Under the pieces are notes generated by a model. It did no database searches, was not told where the DNA came from, and worked only from the letters and a program-made list of their open reading frames with translations. From Pectinatus sp. (GTDB lineage Bacteria > Bacillota > Negativicutes > Selenomonadales > Selenomonadaceae): a stretch of DNA of 50,640 bases. Positions 40,766 through 50,562 of the stretch are shown here, one piece after another. A program made the position numbers and the translations under genes. The stretch covers positions 1-50,640 of the forward strand of contig JAHHSR010000006.1 in assembly GCA_020025075.1 (NCBI GenBank), given 5' to 3'. Position 1 is the stretch's first letter, and each line of letters begins with the position of its first letter.

Positions 40766-41413
40766 TCAGTTATTCAATAAAGAAAATACGTTTTGACGAA
40801 AACTATCCAGCTGAGCATACATATTCTTCCCCGGACAAAATGTCTTATCGAGTTCACGATGACCATAAATAACGCACCGCTGCGCATATTTTAGCTGATA
40901 AAGCTGACATAGATATGCCGCAAGCTGCACGGCAGAAGCAAGCTGCGCTTTGGTCGGCGTGCTGACCTCTCCCACGATATTAATGCCAAGAGAATTTTTA
41001 TTATATCCATAGCAATGCGCACCAACCATATCGCGCGGTCTGCCGCGCTCAATCGTGCCATCTTTTCTGATTACATAATGATACCCAATTCCTGCCCATC
41101 CATTGGCAAGATGCCAGCGATGCACTTCCTGCGCACTCACATCGCGGTTTGTACCGCCAATATGATGGATGACGATAAAATCTGTGCTCTTTCGCCTGAT
41201 AAGCGGCTGACAAAATTGAAGATGCATTTCCTTTATCGGAGGCGCTATGACCTTGACAATGCGCCAAGACCTTTCTTTCTTTTTTGCTTTTTTTCCTGTT
41301 ATCTGATGGTGTAGCATTTCTTTAGAGGCTTGCGCAAACGCTTCTTTTGCTCCACCGCAAAGAAACAAAGTACCACTAAAAAGCATTTTCTTTAAAAAAT
41401 CTCGGCGTTCCAA
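40766..41413 (-). CDS. Tat-exported N-acetylmuramoyl-L-alanine amidase (PGRP/Amidase_2 type)
   Basis: 215 residues from TTG at 41413, preceded by AAGGA. The N-terminus MERRDFLKKMLFSGTLFL is a twin-arginine signal (RRDFLK) with cleavage likely after EAFA. The catalytic domain has the zinc-ligand set IVIHHIGG, GYHYVIRKDGTIERGRP, GAHCYGYN and the C-terminal GHRELDKTFCPGK. It cleaves the amide between MurNAc and the stem peptide in the cell envelope. The frame is open to 41533, inside rpoC, but the signal peptide marks the true start. It lies 67 nt after rpoC on the same strand. Confidence 0.88.
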   Translation of the reverse strand: MERRDFLKKMLFSGTLFLCGGAKEAFAQASKEMLHHQITGKKAKKKERSWRIVKVIAPPIKEMHLQFCQPLIRRKSTDFIVIHHIGGTNRDVSAQEVHRWHLANGWAGIGYHYVIRKDGTIERGRPRDMVGAHCYGYNKNSLGINIVGEVSTPTKAQLASAVQLAAYLCQLYQLKYAQRCVIYGHRELDKTFCPGKNMYAQLDSFRQNVFSLLNN

Positions 41414-41480
41414 ACTAATCCTTCTTTGCAAAATCAAAAAGAATCTCTCTTCGACAGGCGAGAAGTTCTTTGGCTCAAAT

Positions 41481-44400
41481 TTATTGAGCTTTATTTTCCG
41501 GTTCTTGTTTTTCTTCCGCAATATTATCGACAAGGTCCTTAACCTGAATGTTGCGGTAACGGCTCATACCGGTACCAGCAGGAATCAATTTGCCGATAAT
41601 GACATTTTCCTTCAAACCAATGAGCGGGTCAACCTTGCCCTTAATAGCGGCATCCGTCAGGACACGCGTCGTTTCCTGGAAGGACGCTGCTGACAAGAAG
41701 GAATCCGTAGCCAAAGATGCCTTCGTAATACCGAGCAAGATAGGACGAGCCACTGCCGGAATGCCATTTTTTTCAATGACTTTTGTATTAGCAGCTTCAA
41801 AGGTATTGATGTCGATATATTCGCCCGGCAAAAAGTCTGTATCACCGGCATCTTCAATTTTAACTTTATGCAGCATCTGACGAACCATGACTTCGATGTG
41901 CTTATCGTTAATTTCAACGCCCTGTGATTTATAAACCTTCTGCACTTCATAGACGAGGTAGCGCTGTGTTTCCTTGAGACCGCAGACGCGCAAAATATCA
42001 TGCGGATTGATAGAGCCTTCCGTGAGCTTGTCGCCAGGCTTAACAATCATGTCATCACGTGCTACGAGACGTGCACCATAAGGAATCTGGTATTCACGCG
42101 TATCGCCTTCTTCCGGCGTAATCTTGACGACGCGCAAGCCTTTTTCTTCCGAAAGAGACACTCTGCCGCCGACTTCGGCGATAATAGCATGATGTTTTGG
42201 TTTTCTCGCTTCGAACAATTCTTCAACACGCGGCAAACCTTGTGTAATATCGTCACCAGCAACACCGCCCGTATGGAAGGTACGCATGGTAAGCTGCGTG
42301 CCCGGTTCACCAATGGACTGAGCGGCGATAATACCGACAGCTTCACCAATGTCGACCTGTGTGGCGTTGGCTAAATCTCGACCATAGCACTTAATGCAGA
42401 CGCCAAACTGCGATTTGCAAGTAAGTACGCTTCTAATAGAAACCTTTTCTCTTACCTTGCAAATCTTATCTGCCAATTCATCTGTAACGGTTTCGTTGAT
42501 GCTGGCAATCTTTTCGCCTGTCGCTTCATCAATGATGTCTTCTGCTAAAACGCGGCCGACAATGCGTTCCTTGAGGGATTCAATAATACCATTGCCTTCC
42601 TTAATTGCTTCGACTTCAATGCCGCGAATACTGTTATTTCTGACCTTGACTTCCTTGGCGTCGCTAGCCAAAATCGCTTCTATGCTATCTTCAGTGAGGG
42701 GCTTATTAGCAGATAAGAGGACATTGCCTTCGCCGTCACAGACATCATCCGTGACATTTTTGCCCAGCATTTCATGCATCATGGCCTTTTTCAAGGTAGC
42801 GCGAATATTTTCTTCTGGTGCGCCCAGAGCGATTTTTTCCGTAGCAATGGCGCTGCCACGGCAAATGTCTGTATTTGACGAACCCTTCAGCGTAATACTT
42901 GCAATGTCATGTGCGCCAATTTCTTTGAGCATCGCTTCATCTAAGATACTATCGGCAGCAACGACAACTTCCTTCGTCTCAGGATTAATGGCATCCTGGG
43001 CCAAAACACGACCAATCAGGCTAGGCATGAGCATATTAATTGCTTCTTTAGCCGAAGCGGCAAGCTTGGCACGTTCGCGCATGAGATTGATGCCGACAAC
43101 GTCGCAGTCTTCTTCGCGTACGATGACATCTTGCGCAACGTCGACGAGTCGGCGGGTCAGATAACCGGAGTCCGCTGTACGCAGCGCCGTATCCGCCAAG
43201 CCTTTACGTGCACCGTGCGATGAAATAAAGTAATCTGATACGGTGAGCCCTTCACGGAAGTTTGCCTTAATAGGCAACTCGATGATATTACCTGACGGGT
43301 CAGCCATAAGACCGCGCATACCGGCAAGCTGACGCATCTGCTGTCTGTTACCGCGAGCCCCAGAGTCAGCCATCATATAGATGGGGTTAAACGGACTCAT
43401 GTTTTCCATCATGGCATCGGTAACATCATTTGTCGCTTTCGTCCACAAATCGCAGACAATCTTGTGACGTTCTTCTTCCGTAACAAGACCGCGACCAAAT
43501 TGTCTTTCCACCCTGTTGACGGCTTTTTCCGTTGCAGAGATTATTTCTTTCTTTTCAGGCGGAACTTTGATATCGGAAATGGCAACAGTCATGCCGGCAA
43601 TGCAGGCATAATGATAGCCAAGGTTCTTGACGTTATCAATGACCACGGCCGTGCGGCTGCCACCCAATTTATCATAACATTTGGCGACGAGCTTGCCGAG
43701 CTCTTTCTTATTCATGAGAATACCGAGCCACCACTCGTCGATCTTCTTATCCTTATAATAGTAGCGGATTTCCTGCGGCAAGATTTCATTGAAAATCATT
43801 CTGCCCAAAGAGGTATTGACCATGCCATAGCCATCTATGCGCACCTTAATCTGTGCCTGCAAATCAAGCTCATGGTGCTGGTAGGCCAAAAGTGCTTCGT
43901 TGATGCCGGTAAAGACGTGGCCTTCACCCTTAGCACCGGGACGCAAGATGGTAAGGTAATAAGAACCCAAGACCATATCCTGTGAAGGAACAATAATCGG
44001 ACGGCCATCTTTCGGCGCCAAGATGTGGTTAGCAGCGAGCATCAAGATGCGCGCTTCTGCCTGGGCTTCTGCCGACAAGGGCAAATGAATAGCCATCTGG
44101 TCACCATCGAAGTCAGCATTATACGCCGTACAAGCAAGCGGATGCAGCTTCAAAGCACGACCTTCGGTCAAGACCGGTTCAAATGCCTGTATACCGAGGC
44201 GATGCAAGGTCGGGGCACGGTTTAAGAGAACAGGATGTTCTTTGATGACCTCTTCAAGGACATCCCAAACTTCTGGACGCACGCGCTCAATCATGCGCTT
44301 TGCCGCTTTGATATTATGCGCCAAATGTGCATCGACGAGCTTCTTCATAACAAAAGGCTTAAATAATTCCAGTGCCATTTCCTTGGGCAGGCCGCATTGA

Positions 44401-45458
44401 TGTAATTTCAGCTCAGGCCCAACGACGATAACAGAACGACCGGAATAGTCGACGCGTTTACCCAAAAGGTTCTGACGGAAACGCCCCTGCTTACCTTTGA
44501 GCATGTCACTTAAAGATTTTAAAGGACGATTTCCCGGACCCGTTACGGGGCGGCCGCGACGGCCATTGTCAATCAAGGCATCAACAGCTTCTTGCAACAT
44601 TCTCTTTTCATTGCGAACAATGATATCCGGTGCACCGAGGTCCAAAAGGCGCTTCAGGCGATTGTTGCGGTTGATGACACGGCGATAGAGGTCATTCAAA
44701 TCAGAAGTGGCAAAACGGCCGCCATCGAGCTGGACCATCGGGCGCAATTCCGGCGGAATTACCGGAATTACGTCCATAATCATCCATGAAGGTTTGTTAC
44801 CCGATTTGCGGAAAGCTTCGACAACTTCAAGGCGTCTTATCGCACGAACCTTGCGCTGACCGCTAGCCGTATTGAGCTCATTGCGCAATTCGGCATTCAT
44901 CTTGTCGAGGTCAAGTTCTTCCAGCAATTCCTTAATGGCTTCCGCGCCCATGCCGACGCGGAAGTTGCTACCATATTTACCATAATATTCACGGTATTCG
45001 CTTTCGGAAAGGAGCTGCTTTTTCATAAGCGGCGTATCGCCGGCATCCAAGACGATATAGGAGGCAAAATACAAGACCTTTTCCAAAGAGCGCGGCGAGA
45101 CATCCAAGATGAGCCCCATGCGGCTCGGTATGCCCTTAAAATACCAGATATGCGAGACGGGCGCAGCCAGCTCGATATGCCCCATGCGTTCACGGCGCAC
45201 CTTGGAGCGCGTTACTTCGACACCGCAGCGGTCGCAAATAACGCCCTTGTAGCGGATGCGCTTATACTTGCCGCAATGACATTCCCAGTCACGCGTCGGC
45301 CCAAAAATCCTCTCGCAGAACAAGCCATCGCGTTCCGGTTTCAAGGTACGGTAATTTATCGTTTCCGGCTTCTTCACTTCGCCATAAGACCATTCTCTGA
45401 TCTTTTCTGGCGATGCAATCCCTATGCGCATAGAGTCAAAATTATTGACATCCAACAA
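41481..45458 (-). CDS. rpoC: RNA polymerase beta' subunit
   Basis: 1325 residues. The N-terminal zinc-binding cysteines are in CHCGKYKRIRYKGVICDRCG (split core CHCGKY and CDRCG). The catalytic NADFDGD triad is at about residue 444. The second zinc site CKSQFGVCIKCYGR is near 985, and bridge-helix and trigger-loop blocks (GARGNRQQMRQLAGMRG, SIGEPGTQLTMRTFHTGG) are present. It starts with TTG at 45458, 17 nt after rpoB. No rpsL, rpsG or fusA follows; instead an exported amidase is next. Confidence 0.98.
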   Translation of the reverse strand: MLDVNNFDSMRIGIASPEKIREWSYGEVKKPETINYRTLKPERDGLFCERIFGPTRDWECHCGKYKRIRYKGVICDRCGVEVTRSKVRRERMGHIELAAPVSHIWYFKGIPSRMGLILDVSPRSLEKVLYFASYIVLDAGDTPLMKKQLLSESEYREYYGKYGSNFRVGMGAEAIKELLEELDLDKMNAELRNELNTASGQRKVRAIRRLEVVEAFRKSGNKPSWMIMDVIPVIPPELRPMVQLDGGRFATSDLNDLYRRVINRNNRLKRLLDLGAPDIIVRNEKRMLQEAVDALIDNGRRGRPVTGPGNRPLKSLSDMLKGKQGRFRQNLLGKRVDYSGRSVIVVGPELKLHQCGLPKEMALELFKPFVMKKLVDAHLAHNIKAAKRMIERVRPEVWDVLEEVIKEHPVLLNRAPTLHRLGIQAFEPVLTEGRALKLHPLACTAYNADFDGDQMAIHLPLSAEAQAEARILMLAANHILAPKDGRPIIVPSQDMVLGSYYLTILRPGAKGEGHVFTGINEALLAYQHHELDLQAQIKVRIDGYGMVNTSLGRMIFNEILPQEIRYYYKDKKIDEWWLGILMNKKELGKLVAKCYDKLGGSRTAVVIDNVKNLGYHYACIAGMTVAISDIKVPPEKKEIISATEKAVNRVERQFGRGLVTEEERHKIVCDLWTKATNDVTDAMMENMSPFNPIYMMADSGARGNRQQMRQLAGMRGLMADPSGNIIELPIKANFREGLTVSDYFISSHGARKGLADTALRTADSGYLTRRLVDVAQDVIVREEDCDVVGINLMRERAKLAASAKEAINMLMPSLIGRVLAQDAINPETKEVVVAADSILDEAMLKEIGAHDIASITLKGSSNTDICRGSAIATEKIALGAPEENIRATLKKAMMHEMLGKNVTDDVCDGEGNVLLSANKPLTEDSIEAILASDAKEVKVRNNSIRGIEVEAIKEGNGIIESLKERIVGRVLAEDIIDEATGEKIASINETVTDELADKICKVREKVSIRSVLTCKSQFGVCIKCYGRDLANATQVDIGEAVGIIAAQSIGEPGTQLTMRTFHTGGVAGDDITQGLPRVEELFEARKPKHHAIIAEVGGRVSLSEEKGLRVVKITPEEGDTREYQIPYGARLVARDDMIVKPGDKLTEGSINPHDILRVCGLKETQRYLVYEVQKVYKSQGVEINDKHIEVMVRQMLHKVKIEDAGDTDFLPGEYIDINTFEAANTKVIEKNGIPAVARPILLGITKASLATDSFLSAASFQETTRVLTDAAIKGKVDPLIGLKENVIIGKLIPAGTGMSRYRNIQVKDLVDNIAEEKQEPENKAQ

Positions 45459-45475
45459 AGGGTAGTCACTCCCCT

Positions 45476-48400
45476 CTATTTATCGTAATCGTAATCGTAA
45501 TTGTTATTATTGTCTATATTGCTGTCAAGGTGGTCAAAATCCTTGTCGTCACCATAATCAGCAAGGTCATTTTCCGTCTTCATATTGCCAATATCGCTGA
45601 TGATATCCTCTGAGGACATTTCATCATTTTCATCGCTTTCATTGCCTTTAATAGGCGTGTCGTCCATTTCTGGTTTTTCGCGATGCTGGTGCGATACTTC
45701 AGAAGCCGTCACATCAATGATGTCATCATCTGTATCGTGAATCATAATTTCCTGTGCATCTTCTGAAAGGACCTTAATATCAAGGCCAATACTTTGCAAT
45801 TCCTTGATAAGAACCTTAAATGATTCCGGCACGCCAGGTTCGGGGATATTTTCACCCTTGACGATTGATTCGTAAGTCTTTACGCGACCCACGACATCAT
45901 CGGACTTAACCGTGAGAATTTCCTGCAGCGTATAGGCAGCACCGTAAGCTTCCAGTGCCCATACTTCCATTTCCCCAAAACGCTGACCACCGAACTGCGC
46001 TTTACCGCCTAATGGCTGCTGCGTAACGAGCGAGTACGGACCTGTGGAACGGGCATGAATCTTATCATCGACGAGATGGTGCAGCTTGAGCATGTAAACA
46101 CAGCCAACTGTAACTGGATTTTCAAACGGTTCACCCGTGCGTCCATCATAAAGGATTGTCTTGCCATCATCGGAAAAACCGGAAGCACGCAAGGTTTCAA
46201 ATACTTCATTTTCCCTCGCACCATCAAATACCGGCGTGGCAATATGCAGCCCTGCTTCATCTGGCTTAGGCATGCCATATTTATCAAAGTCATAGCCAAT
46301 TTCGCGCAAACGCTTTTCAACCGTCGGGTCGTTGGCCTTTATCTGCATGCCGAGCTCGCGCACAGCCATGCCTAAATGCGTTTCCAAAACCTGACCGATA
46401 TTCATACGGGAAGGAACGCCGAGCGGATTAAGAACGATGTTTACTGGCGTACCATCAGGCAGGAAAGGCATGTCTTCCTCGCGCATAACGCGGGAGACAA
46501 CCCCCTTGTTACCGTGACGGCCTGCCATCTTGTCCCCGACCGTAATCTTGCGCTTTTGCGCTATATAAACGCGGACGAGCTCATTGACGCCGGGCGGCAG
46601 CTCATCGTTATTTTCGCGCGTGAAAATCTTGACGTCGACAATTTTACCAGCTTCGCCATGCGGTACGCGCAGCGAAGTATCGCGCACTTCACGCGCCTTT
46701 TCGCCAAAAATGGCACGCAGCAGGCGTTCTTCCGCCGTCAGTTCCGTTTCGCCTTTCGGCGTTACTTTGCCGACCAAGATATCGCCTGGACGCACTTCTG
46801 CGCCAATGCGAATGATACCGCGTTCATCAAGGTCTTTTAAAGCATCTTCTGCAACATTCGGCATGTCGCGCGTAATGTCTTCTGCGCCCAATTTCGTATC
46901 GCGCGCATCACATTCGTATTCTTCTATATGAATCGAGGTATAAATGTCCTCGCGAACCAGTTTTTCACTTAAAAGTACGGCATCTTCGTAGTTATAGCCT
47001 TCCCAAGGCATGAAGGCAACGATGATATTATAGCCAAGTGCCAATTCACCGTGGTCTGTAGCAGGACCGTCAGCAATCGGCTGATTTTTATCAACCTTAT
47101 CCCCTTTATAGACGATTGGCACCTGATTAATGCACGTCCCCTGGTTAGAACGCATATACTTTTGCAATTTGTAGCGGTCATAGCCGCCGCTTTCCGTGCG
47201 AATGACAATTTGGTCAGCCGTAACTTTCGTTACCGTGCCGGCATTTTTCGCCAAAACCATGACGCCAGAGTCACAAGCAGCTTTATATTCCATACCCGTA
47301 CCAACCAAAGGAGCCTGCGTGCGCAGCAAAGGAACAGCCTGGCGCTGCATGTTTGCCCCCATCAAAGCGCGGTTAGCATCGTCGTTTTCAAGGAATGGTA
47401 TCATTGCCGTTGCAATAGAAACGACCTGTTTTGGCGAAACGTCCATGTAATCGACCGAATCAGCCGGCATGAGGCTCGTTTCTTCGTGGAAACGCGCCGT
47501 AACGCGGCTATTCTGGAACCAATCGTTTTCGTCGAGCTTTTCATTGGCCTGAGCGATAATGATATCGTCTTCTTCATCGGCGGTGAGGTAATGCACTTCG
47601 TTTGTCACGCGCTTATTAAGCTTATCGACTTTACGATAAGGTGTTTCCATAAAGCCAAACTGATTAACGCGCGCATACGTAGAAAGTGAACCGATAAGGC
47701 CGATGTTCGGACCTTCTGGCGTTTCAATCGGGCACATGCGGCCATAATGAGAGTTGTGAACGTCGCGGACTTCAAACCCGGCGCGTTCACGCGACAGACC
47801 ACCAGGTCCCAAGGCGCTCAAGCGGCGCTTATGCGTCAATTCACTCAAAGGATTATGCTGGTCCATAAACTGAGACAGCTGACTTGAACCAAAAAATTCC
47901 TTTGTTGCCGCGACAACGGGACGAATATTAACGAGTGTTGTTGGCGAGAGCGATTCATTATCCTGCGTCGTCATGCGTTCGCGAATGACTCTTTCCATGC
48001 GAGAGAGGCCAATTCTGTACTGGTTTTGCAAAAGTTCACCAACAGAGCGGACGCGACGATTGCCGAGATGGTCAATATCATCAGTCGAGCCAACGCCATC
48101 CATGAGATTAAAGAGGTAGTTGATGGAGGACATGATGTCGCCGATTGTTATCGTACGATAATGGTACTCAAGTGTCGGCGAGCAAATCATCTTCATCGGC
48201 TTATCGCCATCTGTCTTGACGAAAAAGCAAATCATTTCGCCTTCGCCAAAAATGGCCTTTTCATCTTCAGGCGAAATTGCTTCGAGCATGCTCATTTCAA
48301 CTTTGGTGTCAGCCGGCACGATAATTTCGCCCGTTTCATGATTGACGAACGGTTCAACGAGCTCATGGCCGACAAGACGCCTTTTCCAGCCGAGCTTGCG

Positions 48401-49222
48401 CGTAATCTTATAGCGCCCCACCGTGGCCAAATCATAGCGTTTAGGGTCGAAGAACAGGCCATTTAAGAGCGCCTGAGCATTTTCTACCGTTGGCGGTTCA
48501 CCCGGACGCAGACGTTTATAAATTTCAATCAGTGCTTCATCTTTTGTCGTAGCACTGTCTCGTTCCATCGTATTGACGATGCGCGGATCATTGTCAAAAA
48601 GTTCCGCAATTGCCTGATTGGAGCTGATGCCAAGAGCGCGAATTAAAACTGTAACAGGCAACTTACGCGTACGGTCGATACGAACAGAAATGATATCATT
48701 CGTATCATTTTCCAGTTCAATCCATGCGCCGCGGTTAGGAATCAGCGTAGAGCTATATAACTGCTTGCCAGTAGGGTCGGTCGTCACGGCATAATAAGCG
48801 CCCGGCGAACGTACCAGCTGACTGACAATAACACGTTCTGCACCATTGATGATGAATGTCCCTGTTTCGGTCATCAATGGGAAATCGCCCATAAATACTT
48901 CTTGTTCCTTGATTTCTCCTGTTTCGTTGTTAATCAAACGCACATTGACGCGCAACGGCGCAGCATAGGTCGTGTCGCGTTCCTTACATTCATCAATGGA
49001 ATATTTAGGCTCGCCCAGCGAAAAATCTTCAAATGACAAAACGAGATTGCCAGTAAAATCCTGGATTGGCGAAATGTCACGGAAAATTTCTCTAAGACCT
49101 TCCTTGATGAACCAACCATAAGAGTTTCTCTGGATATCCAGCAAATGCGGCATATCCATTACTTCTTTGATTTTAGCGTAGCTGTACCTTGTTCTTTTTC
49201 CTACAGGAACAGGTCTAAACAA
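45476..49222 (-). CDS. rpoB: RNA polymerase beta subunit
   Basis: 1248 residues from TTG at 49222, eight bases after GAGGGG; a GTG at 49231 overlaps that site and is less likely. The rifampicin region GSSQLSQFMDQHNPLSELTH and KRRLSALGPGGL has the wild-type Asp, His and Ser residues of sensitive enzymes. Catalytic and flap regions (KMAGRHGNKGVVSRV, QPLGGKAQFGGQRFGEME) are intact. The last 70 or so residues are an acidic, low-complexity tail ending NNNNYDYDYDK, encoded partly by a repeated TAATCG unit. No rplJ-rplL lies upstream; the gene has its own promoter and a 300-nt leader. Confidence 0.98.
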   Translation of the reverse strand: MFRPVPVGKRTRYSYAKIKEVMDMPHLLDIQRNSYGWFIKEGLREIFRDISPIQDFTGNLVLSFEDFSLGEPKYSIDECKERDTTYAAPLRVNVRLINNETGEIKEQEVFMGDFPLMTETGTFIINGAERVIVSQLVRSPGAYYAVTTDPTGKQLYSSTLIPNRGAWIELENDTNDIISVRIDRTRKLPVTVLIRALGISSNQAIAELFDNDPRIVNTMERDSATTKDEALIEIYKRLRPGEPPTVENAQALLNGLFFDPKRYDLATVGRYKITRKLGWKRRLVGHELVEPFVNHETGEIIVPADTKVEMSMLEAISPEDEKAIFGEGEMICFFVKTDGDKPMKMICSPTLEYHYRTITIGDIMSSINYLFNLMDGVGSTDDIDHLGNRRVRSVGELLQNQYRIGLSRMERVIRERMTTQDNESLSPTTLVNIRPVVAATKEFFGSSQLSQFMDQHNPLSELTHKRRLSALGPGGLSRERAGFEVRDVHNSHYGRMCPIETPEGPNIGLIGSLSTYARVNQFGFMETPYRKVDKLNKRVTNEVHYLTADEEDDIIIAQANEKLDENDWFQNSRVTARFHEETSLMPADSVDYMDVSPKQVVSIATAMIPFLENDDANRALMGANMQRQAVPLLRTQAPLVGTGMEYKAACDSGVMVLAKNAGTVTKVTADQIVIRTESGGYDRYKLQKYMRSNQGTCINQVPIVYKGDKVDKNQPIADGPATDHGELALGYNIIVAFMPWEGYNYEDAVLLSEKLVREDIYTSIHIEEYECDARDTKLGAEDITRDMPNVAEDALKDLDERGIIRIGAEVRPGDILVGKVTPKGETELTAEERLLRAIFGEKAREVRDTSLRVPHGEAGKIVDVKIFTRENNDELPPGVNELVRVYIAQKRKITVGDKMAGRHGNKGVVSRVMREEDMPFLPDGTPVNIVLNPLGVPSRMNIGQVLETHLGMAVRELGMQIKANDPTVEKRLREIGYDFDKYGMPKPDEAGLHIATPVFDGARENEVFETLRASGFSDDGKTILYDGRTGEPFENPVTVGCVYMLKLHHLVDDKIHARSTGPYSLVTQQPLGGKAQFGGQRFGEMEVWALEAYGAAYTLQEILTVKSDDVVGRVKTYESIVKGENIPEPGVPESFKVLIKELQSIGLDIKVLSEDAQEIMIHDTDDDIIDVTASEVSHQHREKPEMDDTPIKGNESDENDEMSSEDIISDIGNMKTENDLADYGDDKDFDHLDSNIDNNNNYDYDYDK

Positions 49223-49262
49223 AACTTTCACCCCTCAGCGCAATAAAAAAATAACAATAAAC

Positions 49263-49278
49263 ACGGGCTAAAGCCCGT
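49263..49278 (-). other. GC-rich hairpin in the rpoB leader
   Basis: ACGGGC-TTTA-GCCCGT on the minus strand, about 40 nt before the rpoB start and followed by a T-rich but not continuous run. It could be a second attenuator or an mRNA-stability element. Confidence 0.5.
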
Positions 49279-49383
49279 TCGTATAAGCGGGAAAAAACAT
49301 GGCTGCCAGATGGCTGCAACAATGACTTTCATCGCTTGGGCACATGACTAAAATAGAGGCATTGCCACCGTTACGATAAAAGC

Positions 49384-49424
49384 AAAAAAAAGGCAAGGCA
49401 GTCAATTACTTTCATACCTTGCTT
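49384..49424 (-). terminator. Terminator-like hairpin (possible attenuator) in the rpoB leader
   Basis: On the minus strand AAGCAAGG/CCTTGCCT (49424-49417 with 49398-49391, one G-U pair), 18-nt loop, followed by eight T. It lies between the rpoBC promoter and rpoB, so it may tune read-through. The alternative is that it ends another transcript. Confidence 0.6.
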
Positions 49425-49525
49425 TCTTCTTTTGGAAATATTTCATTGTCCACCCCACCTGATGTATTTTATTCGCAATGAAAAAACGGAAATTGCCAAT
49501 AATTATAGCCATTATGTAATAACCA

Positions 49526-49554
49526 ATTATAGCACGCTGAAATTTATTCGTCAA
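49526..49554 (-). promoter_or_regulatory. rpoBC promoter
   Basis: On the minus strand TTGACG (49554-49549), 17-nt spacer, perfect TATAAT (49531-49526). A second TATAAT occurs at 49507-49502. Leader about 300 nt. Confidence 0.75.
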
Positions 49555-49573
49555 TACATAAAAAAATTTTTAT

Positions 49574-49604
49574 AAAAAAGGACAGAGACAAGGTCCCTGT
49601 CCTC
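49574..49604 (-). terminator. Terminator after the gamma-carbonic-anhydrase-like gene
   Basis: On the minus strand AGGACAGGGAC-CTT-GTCTCTGTCCT (11-bp stem with one G-U pair), then six T. It separates the gene from the rpoBC promoter. Confidence 0.9.
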
Positions 49605-49613
49605 TTGCAAAAA

Positions 49614-50165
49614 TCAGACAATCTTTTCGCCGTGATATGTTTCGCCGCCAGCATCGGGTAAAATGCCGTACTTTTCCGTCCATTCCGATTTGTACTTAAT
49701 CGCCTGAGCGTGAATACTCTGCAAAGAACTTTCTCCCAAAGTCTTGACGACTTTTGCAGGCATACCCAAAACGAGTGAATTAGGCGGCACAATGGTATTT
49801 TTGGTGACAAGAGCACCAGCACCGACTATCGAGCCTTTGCCGATTACTGCTCCATCAAGGACAGTAGCGCCCATACCAATGAGGCAATGGTCCTCAATCT
49901 TGCAAGCATGCAAAATTGCACTATGGCCAATCGTCACATAGTCACCGACGATGCAGGGCAAATCGTCTGCCACATGAAGTACGGCATTATCTTGAACATT
50001 GGAATATTTGCCAATCTTAATCGGCGCTATATCACCGCGTACTGTGGCGTTAAACCAGACACTGCTAAATTCGTCCATTTCGACATCGCCAATTACGCAG
50101 GCTTCATCAAAAACATAGGCTTTCTTATCGACAGACGGCATTTTTTTGTTAAACTCTCTAATCAC
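49614..50165 (-). CDS. Gamma-carbonic-anhydrase family protein (PaaY/YrdA-like hexapeptide-repeat protein)
   Basis: 183 residues of left-handed beta-helix hexapeptide repeats (for example VWFNATVRGDIAPIKIG, IGHSAILHACKI, VIGKGSIVGAGALVTK). His residues at HVAD, GHSAILHAC match the trimer-interface zinc ligands of the gamma class. Carbonic anhydrase activity is not assured in this subfamily; some members (PaaY) are thioesterases or have unknown activity. GTG at 50165 has AAGGGGTG seven bases upstream. Own promoter and terminator. Confidence 0.9.
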   Translation of the reverse strand: MIREFNKKMPSVDKKAYVFDEACVIGDVEMDEFSSVWFNATVRGDIAPIKIGKYSNVQDNAVLHVADDLPCIVGDYVTIGHSAILHACKIEDHCLIGMGATVLDGAVIGKGSIVGAGALVTKNTIVPPNSLVLGMPAKVVKTLGESSLQSIHAQAIKYKSEWTEKYGILPDAGGETYHGEKIV

Positions 50166-50225
50166 TTAAAACACCCCTTCTGATATACATTTTCTTATGC
50201 GGAACCTTCCCCGCAGACGACTATT

Positions 50226-50254
50226 ATTATACTCTTTGCGGCGCTCAAGTACAA
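50226..50254 (-). promoter_or_regulatory. Promoter of the gamma-carbonic-anhydrase-like gene
   Basis: On the minus strand TTGTAC (50254-50249), 17-nt spacer, perfect TATAAT (50231-50226). The -35 lies in the 3' end of the nfo fragment. The leader contains the hairpin TGCGG-GGAAGGTT-CCGCA (50215-50198). Confidence 0.6.
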
Positions 50255-50562
50255 GGCACGCCTTCTTTTCCAGCGCGAAGCATCTGTATCTCTTTTTGAT
50301 AGCCCGCATCCTCATTAGGCGTCTCCAAAATAAACGGCAGGTCTTTTAAGACCGGGTGGCGCGTAACAGCCAATAAAGCGGCAAAGCCAATCTTGCCCTC
50401 ACCTATTTTTTCATGGCGGTCTTTATGTGAGCCACATTCGTTTTTGCTGTCATTCAAATGAATGGCGCGCAAATGCTCAAGGCCAATTTTCGCATCAAAT
50501 TCCTGCAAGACCCCTTCTAAATCGTGTACAATGTCATAACCGGCATCAAAGACATGGCATGT
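50245..50562 (-). pseudogene. nfo: Truncated endonuclease IV (nfo) C-terminal fragment
   Basis: The frame keeps the C-terminal part of endonuclease IV, an AP endonuclease: TCHVFDAGYDIVHDL, LRAIHLNDSKNECGSHKDRHEKIGEG, cut here to its core IHLNDSKNECGSHKDRH, and FILETPNEDAGY. These carry the later zinc ligands (His182, His216, Asp229, His231, Glu261 in E. coli numbering). Just upstream the family DTCH reads QTCH, and similarity ends, exactly where an IS200/IS605-type right end begins. The N-terminal half with the other zinc ligands is not in the window. The gene is therefore interrupted, unless the rest lies beyond an inserted element that is excised precisely. Confidence 0.75.

Noticed and set aside
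45476..49222. Rifampicin-resistance substitutions in rpoB
   Set aside because: The resistance-determining region shows the wild-type Asp, His and Ser residues.
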